This document shows positions 62,001-64,000 of a stretch of DNA of 64,000 bases, piece by piece; position 1 is the first letter of the stretch, and each line of letters begins with the position of its first letter. The notes under the pieces are model-generated. The model was not told the origin of the DNA. It was given only the letters and a program-made list of their open reading frames with translations, and made no database searches. The translations under genes and the position numbers were made by a program. Source of the DNA: Allocoleopsis franciscana PCC 7113 (GTDB taxonomy: Bacteria; Cyanobacteriota; Cyanobacteriia; Cyanobacteriales; Coleofasciculaceae); assembly GCF_000317515.1 (NCBI RefSeq), contig NC_019739.1, positions 62,001 through 126,000 of the forward strand. The letters are read 5' to 3'.

Positions 62001-64000
62001 TTGATTGAAATCCTCAAAACTCGATTTATCAATCCCAATTCTGATTTGATTCCCAAATTGGAACGACTGGGTGTGCCATTCTCAACCTTGAAGAATTTTA
62101 AGGATGGAACGATTACCGATGCCCAGTTTGACGCCTTACTGAAACCGGGTCTAGATGCGAGTCAGTATGGAGGTGATATCAAAGCATGGGTAAAAAACGA
62201 CACGAACTATGCCAAAATCATGGGCTTGATTGTGTTAACCAATCCCACAGCGGCAAGCGATCTCTGTCGGTTCGATCAACTTGAATTTCGCTATGCCAAA
62301 CCAGATAACGCTACCAATCAACTGCGTGCCTTTGAATATGTCCGTCTGATTCGCTTTATTCGCCTCTGGAAGAAGCTGGGATGGACCATTGAGCAAACAG
62401 ATAAGACAATTACTGCTCTCTACCCAACTACGCAACTTCCTAACGATGCCGATGATGCGGTTAACTTACAGCGGTTGGATACAGGCTTTTTGACACTGCT
62501 GCCGCGTCTGGGCTACATCAAACAGGTGATGGATTTACTGAACCTGAACTTGAAAAAGGATCTGCCGTCGTTGCTCGCTTGCTTTGCCGCGATCGATACC
62601 CACGGGATGACATCCCTCTATCGCCAAATGTTTCTGAGTCCGTCACTCCTAAAGCAGGACAGCGCATTTGCAGATGATGGATACGGCAATTTCCTCACAG
62701 ATAATACCCAGAAGCTCATAGCGCATCGTGAGTTGCTCCGTGCAGCATTTCTGTTAACGGATAATGAGTTTACTCAGATCATTACCTCGCTCGGTTTCGA
62801 TGCAAATACTCCGCTGAATCTCGATAATATTAGCGGTATCTTTCGGCATGGCTGGCTGGCAAGAAAACTAAAACTCAGTGTGCAGGAATTCTTGCTCCTA
62901 ACCCAATCTACAGGCTTTACTCCCTTCATTGCTCCCGATCCAGCAAATCCACCCATCCTGCGATTGATTGAGTTGGTGAATCGCCTGCGCCAAGTTTCCC
63001 TAAAACCTGTCCAGGCACTCTATTTAATCTGGAATCAGGACATCAGCGGTAAGTCTGTGCCGTCTGAGACTGAAATTCTGGGGTTTGCTCGATCGCTGCG
63101 AACCGGTTTTGCGGCGATTGAAAGTGAATTTGCCCTCACCACCGATCCAGACGGTCAGATTGCCCACAGTCGCATGGCATTGGTCTATGGCAATGAAGCG
63201 ACCGACTTCTTCTTTGGTCTATTAGGCAACACACTCACCACCACCGTCACTTACAGCCACGGTCAGCCAACTTTAGAACAGCCCATTCTCGATGTTGCCC
63301 CCGGACGGCTTGCCTATGATGATTTCCGCAAGCAGCTTATCTTTAAGGGTGTTCTTACCCCAACGCTCCGTGATGCGCTGAAGGCAGTTGCTGGAGTCAC
63401 TGCCCAGTTTCAAGCCGCCGTCGATAGCCTCTATACCGAGAACCAGCAGACCATCAATCCATTTTTCGATCGCTATCCTGAACTGCAACCTCTATATGCA
63501 GCTTATGCATTTTTTGGAGAGTTGAAAACCTCTGTCGGTTACACCCACGGTCAATCAACGCTGGAGAAACCAATTTTAGATGTTGCTCAGGGGCAACTGA
63601 CCTACGACGATACCCTTCATCAGCTCTCCTACTTGGGTGTGTTAGCTACGGATAAGCGTGATGCACTCAAAAATGTCCCAGGAGTGTCAGCCCAATTCCA
63701 AGCAGCAGTAGACAATCTCTACACGGCTAATCAAAACAGCATTCAGGGATTTTTCCTGCTTTACCCAGTACTTGCGCCACAGAGGGAGTCCTATTTAGCT
63801 GCTAACAATTCAATTGAGCAACGATCTACCGTTCTCTTAGCTAATTTTTTGCCAGAGCTAAAACGGCGACGTAAACAACAACAAGCAATGCAGGTGCTCA
63901 GTGCCGCCGCTAAAGCTGACGTGAGTTTTGCCAGTAGTTTGGTCGATAATGCAACCGTCCTTCATGCTGCTCAGAACAATACCCAACCTGCACTCAATGA
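59013..64000 (+). CDS. Tc toxin A subunit (TcA/VRP1), runs off the window
   Basis: At least 1662 residues; no stop before the window end. Start ATG 59013 with CAGGAAT upstream. Residues about 1-95: peptidoglycan-binding-like domain (SEVVNLQDGLLLLLNRQYL). About 106-185 and 208-305: two beta-sandwich carboxypeptidase-regulatory/CNA-B-like domains (VRGRILTSDRTPI, VQGEVRSRNRPAV). Then the TcA shell region with the family mark CTCEHCRSILSPAAYLVDLL near 762, and a 95-residue internal duplication at the end (63241-63522 and 63529-63800, THGQ and YDD in both). TcA forms the pentameric pore and injection channel; the pore and receptor-binding regions lie partly outside the window. Confidence 0.9.
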   Translation, partial: MKPIAPPLNHNSQGSEVVNLQDGLLLLLNRQYLGSISSDEMQAYLKGIRKEQNARIYGEVTTKLVAIFQEQSRLQTIGEVDAPTAEALNKILKAWGAFDQPEQFMVRGRILTSDRTPIRDIQVRAFDQDVRSEDFLGETTTNADGYYEIHYSAEQFRRSENERGGADLIVRVYDPQGQVIATSPTINNAKAEETVDIVVQSQQPPSESDPIVQGEVRSRNRPAVNGLRVVIIDKNVGADVQLATTTTNEQGNYQVRYKQSALQRRGKQKPDLQAQVFAGETFLGASEVRYNASTNETLNVLLPETADAALASEHQTLMRDLTAQFKGNLRDLQETDDRKDITYLANKTGWDARAVAIASLADQFSARTVNANGQVQIASPFFYALFRAGIPANENALYQLDAKTTETVWQKAINQGVIPANLKDQLPQVQERFQALAAKQMLTSPAVAGVSSLKDMLSVSLNQQADQERFAQLYTQHRGDSTQFWQAVQNTFGTQVGQRLQLDGQLGYLTINNAPLIRKLHSAAGQNGVTNVVNLVEQGYFRAENWQNLIGDLAVPKEVPGKDDAEKRSNYSELLATQVRLSFPTAVVAQMVKNGETPLKNGAGEQVHTFLMEQQGQFEIGMQPVEQYIARNKLQVAPEVAQEVKRIQRVYQITPNDRVMNTLLSQGLDSAYAVVNRYDRDEFVQTFKETLGGEKIAQLTYAKSEQVHNVVLNLATSYLTTNRAPGIGLGGQILNPQISASTGDTASDVIAYPTLENLLGEMDYCTCEHCRSILSPAAYLVDLLLFCDRPINERENPQSVLLERRPDIQHLPLTCENTNTPLPYIDLVNETLEYYITNGLSLADTNPDPNINTEYKGHTTEDDVTPEELLATPQFVSDTAYTTLANTLFPAPLPFHQPLENLRRYFDQFEISLSHAMELLRKNDAIDRASSDDYGWRDILMEELHLSRTEYRLLSDRTLTLQQLYGFNPATPIANVQSTLANAKTFCRRIDISYEDLIEILKTRFINPNSDLIPKLERLGVPFSTLKNFKDGTITDAQFDALLKPGLDASQYGGDIKAWVKNDTNYAKIMGLIVLTNPTAASDLCRFDQLEFRYAKPDNATNQLRAFEYVRLIRFIRLWKKLGWTIEQTDKTITALYPTTQLPNDADDAVNLQRLDTGFLTLLPRLGYIKQVMDLLNLNLKKDLPSLLACFAAIDTHGMTSLYRQMFLSPSLLKQDSAFADDGYGNFLTDNTQKLIAHRELLRAAFLLTDNEFTQIITSLGFDANTPLNLDNISGIFRHGWLARKLKLSVQEFLLLTQSTGFTPFIAPDPANPPILRLIELVNRLRQVSLKPVQALYLIWNQDISGKSVPSETEILGFARSLRTGFAAIESEFALTTDPDGQIAHSRMALVYGNEATDFFFGLLGNTLTTTVTYSHGQPTLEQPILDVAPGRLAYDDFRKQLIFKGVLTPTLRDALKAVAGVTAQFQAAVDSLYTENQQTINPFFDRYPELQPLYAAYAFFGELKTSVGYTHGQSTLEKPILDVAQGQLTYDDTLHQLSYLGVLATDKRDALKNVPGVSAQFQAAVDNLYTANQNSIQGFFLLYPVLAPQRESYLAANNSIEQRSTVLLANFLPELKRRRKQQQAMQVLSAAAKADVSFASSLVDNATVLHAAQNNTQPALN

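Overview
The window looks like part of a large plasmid, or a plasmid-like integrative element, from a cyanobacterium. Three things point that way: frequent GCGATCGC palindromes (the cyanobacterial HIP1 site), protein families typical of filamentous cyanobacteria (Uma2, DUF3768, pentapeptide and caspase/CHAT conflict proteins, a serine/threonine kinase), and plasmid housekeeping genes (an actin-type partition operon with an iteron centromere, and replication genes that normally sit singly on the chromosome). No rRNA, tRNA or CRISPR array is visible.

Layout. 0-0.44 kb: the N-terminal part of a Ser/Thr kinase, cut by the window edge. 0.6-7.3 kb: a forward replication/repair block with a RecB-nuclease-like protein, DNA polymerase III delta (holA), an SF2 helicase, single-strand binding protein (ssb), delta-prime (holB) and unknown partners. 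7.3-10.7 kb: a Uma2 protein, a RimK-type ATP-grasp ligase and two unknown proteins. 10.9-15.4 kb: a caspase-like protease conflict module. 16-23.5 kb: a run of small unknown proteins including Gp157-like and DUF3768 proteins, ending in a DUF1998 helicase. 23.8-29.4 kb: an AT-rich cargo of two glycosyltransferases, a carbamoyltransferase and a HAD phosphatase. 29.4-33.4 kb: the sliding clamp gene dnaN and two accessory genes, split by an IS5-like insertion. 33.7-37.4 kb: a DUF4326-macro-SLOG fusion followed by a Septu-like ATPase/HNH pair. 37.6-43.6 kb: a trypsin/CHAT/pentapeptide conflict island. 43.9-49.3 kb: reverse-strand partition and plasmid genes. 49.4-50.6 kb: iteron centromere and repeats. 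50.6-64 kb: a Tc-type toxin complex (fused B-C protein, a small protein, and an A subunit running off the end).

How it fits together. The element carries its own clamp (DnaN), two clamp-loader subunits and SSB. Two unknown proteins end in a canonical clamp-binding pentapeptide (QLxLF), and another ends in an SSB-like acidic tail. Together these suggest a dedicated replisome accessory set. Most forward genes between 1.4 and 31 kb share a leader motif, consensus GCTTGGGGTGAA, ending about 18-34 nt before the start codon. It often forms the 5' arm of a small hairpin whose 3' arm varies to match. I do not recognise this as a described element, and it is the strongest candidate for something new here.

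Stability and defence. The partition operon (parM, parR candidate, ParA-like ATPase, membrane protein) faces an 11-bp iteron centromere built as two modules exactly 150 bp apart. Several conflict modules follow the caspase/CHAT/trypsin/effector-associated-domain logic. Two unrelated proteins there share a short glycine/asparagine-rich motif that may be a homotypic signalling sequence.
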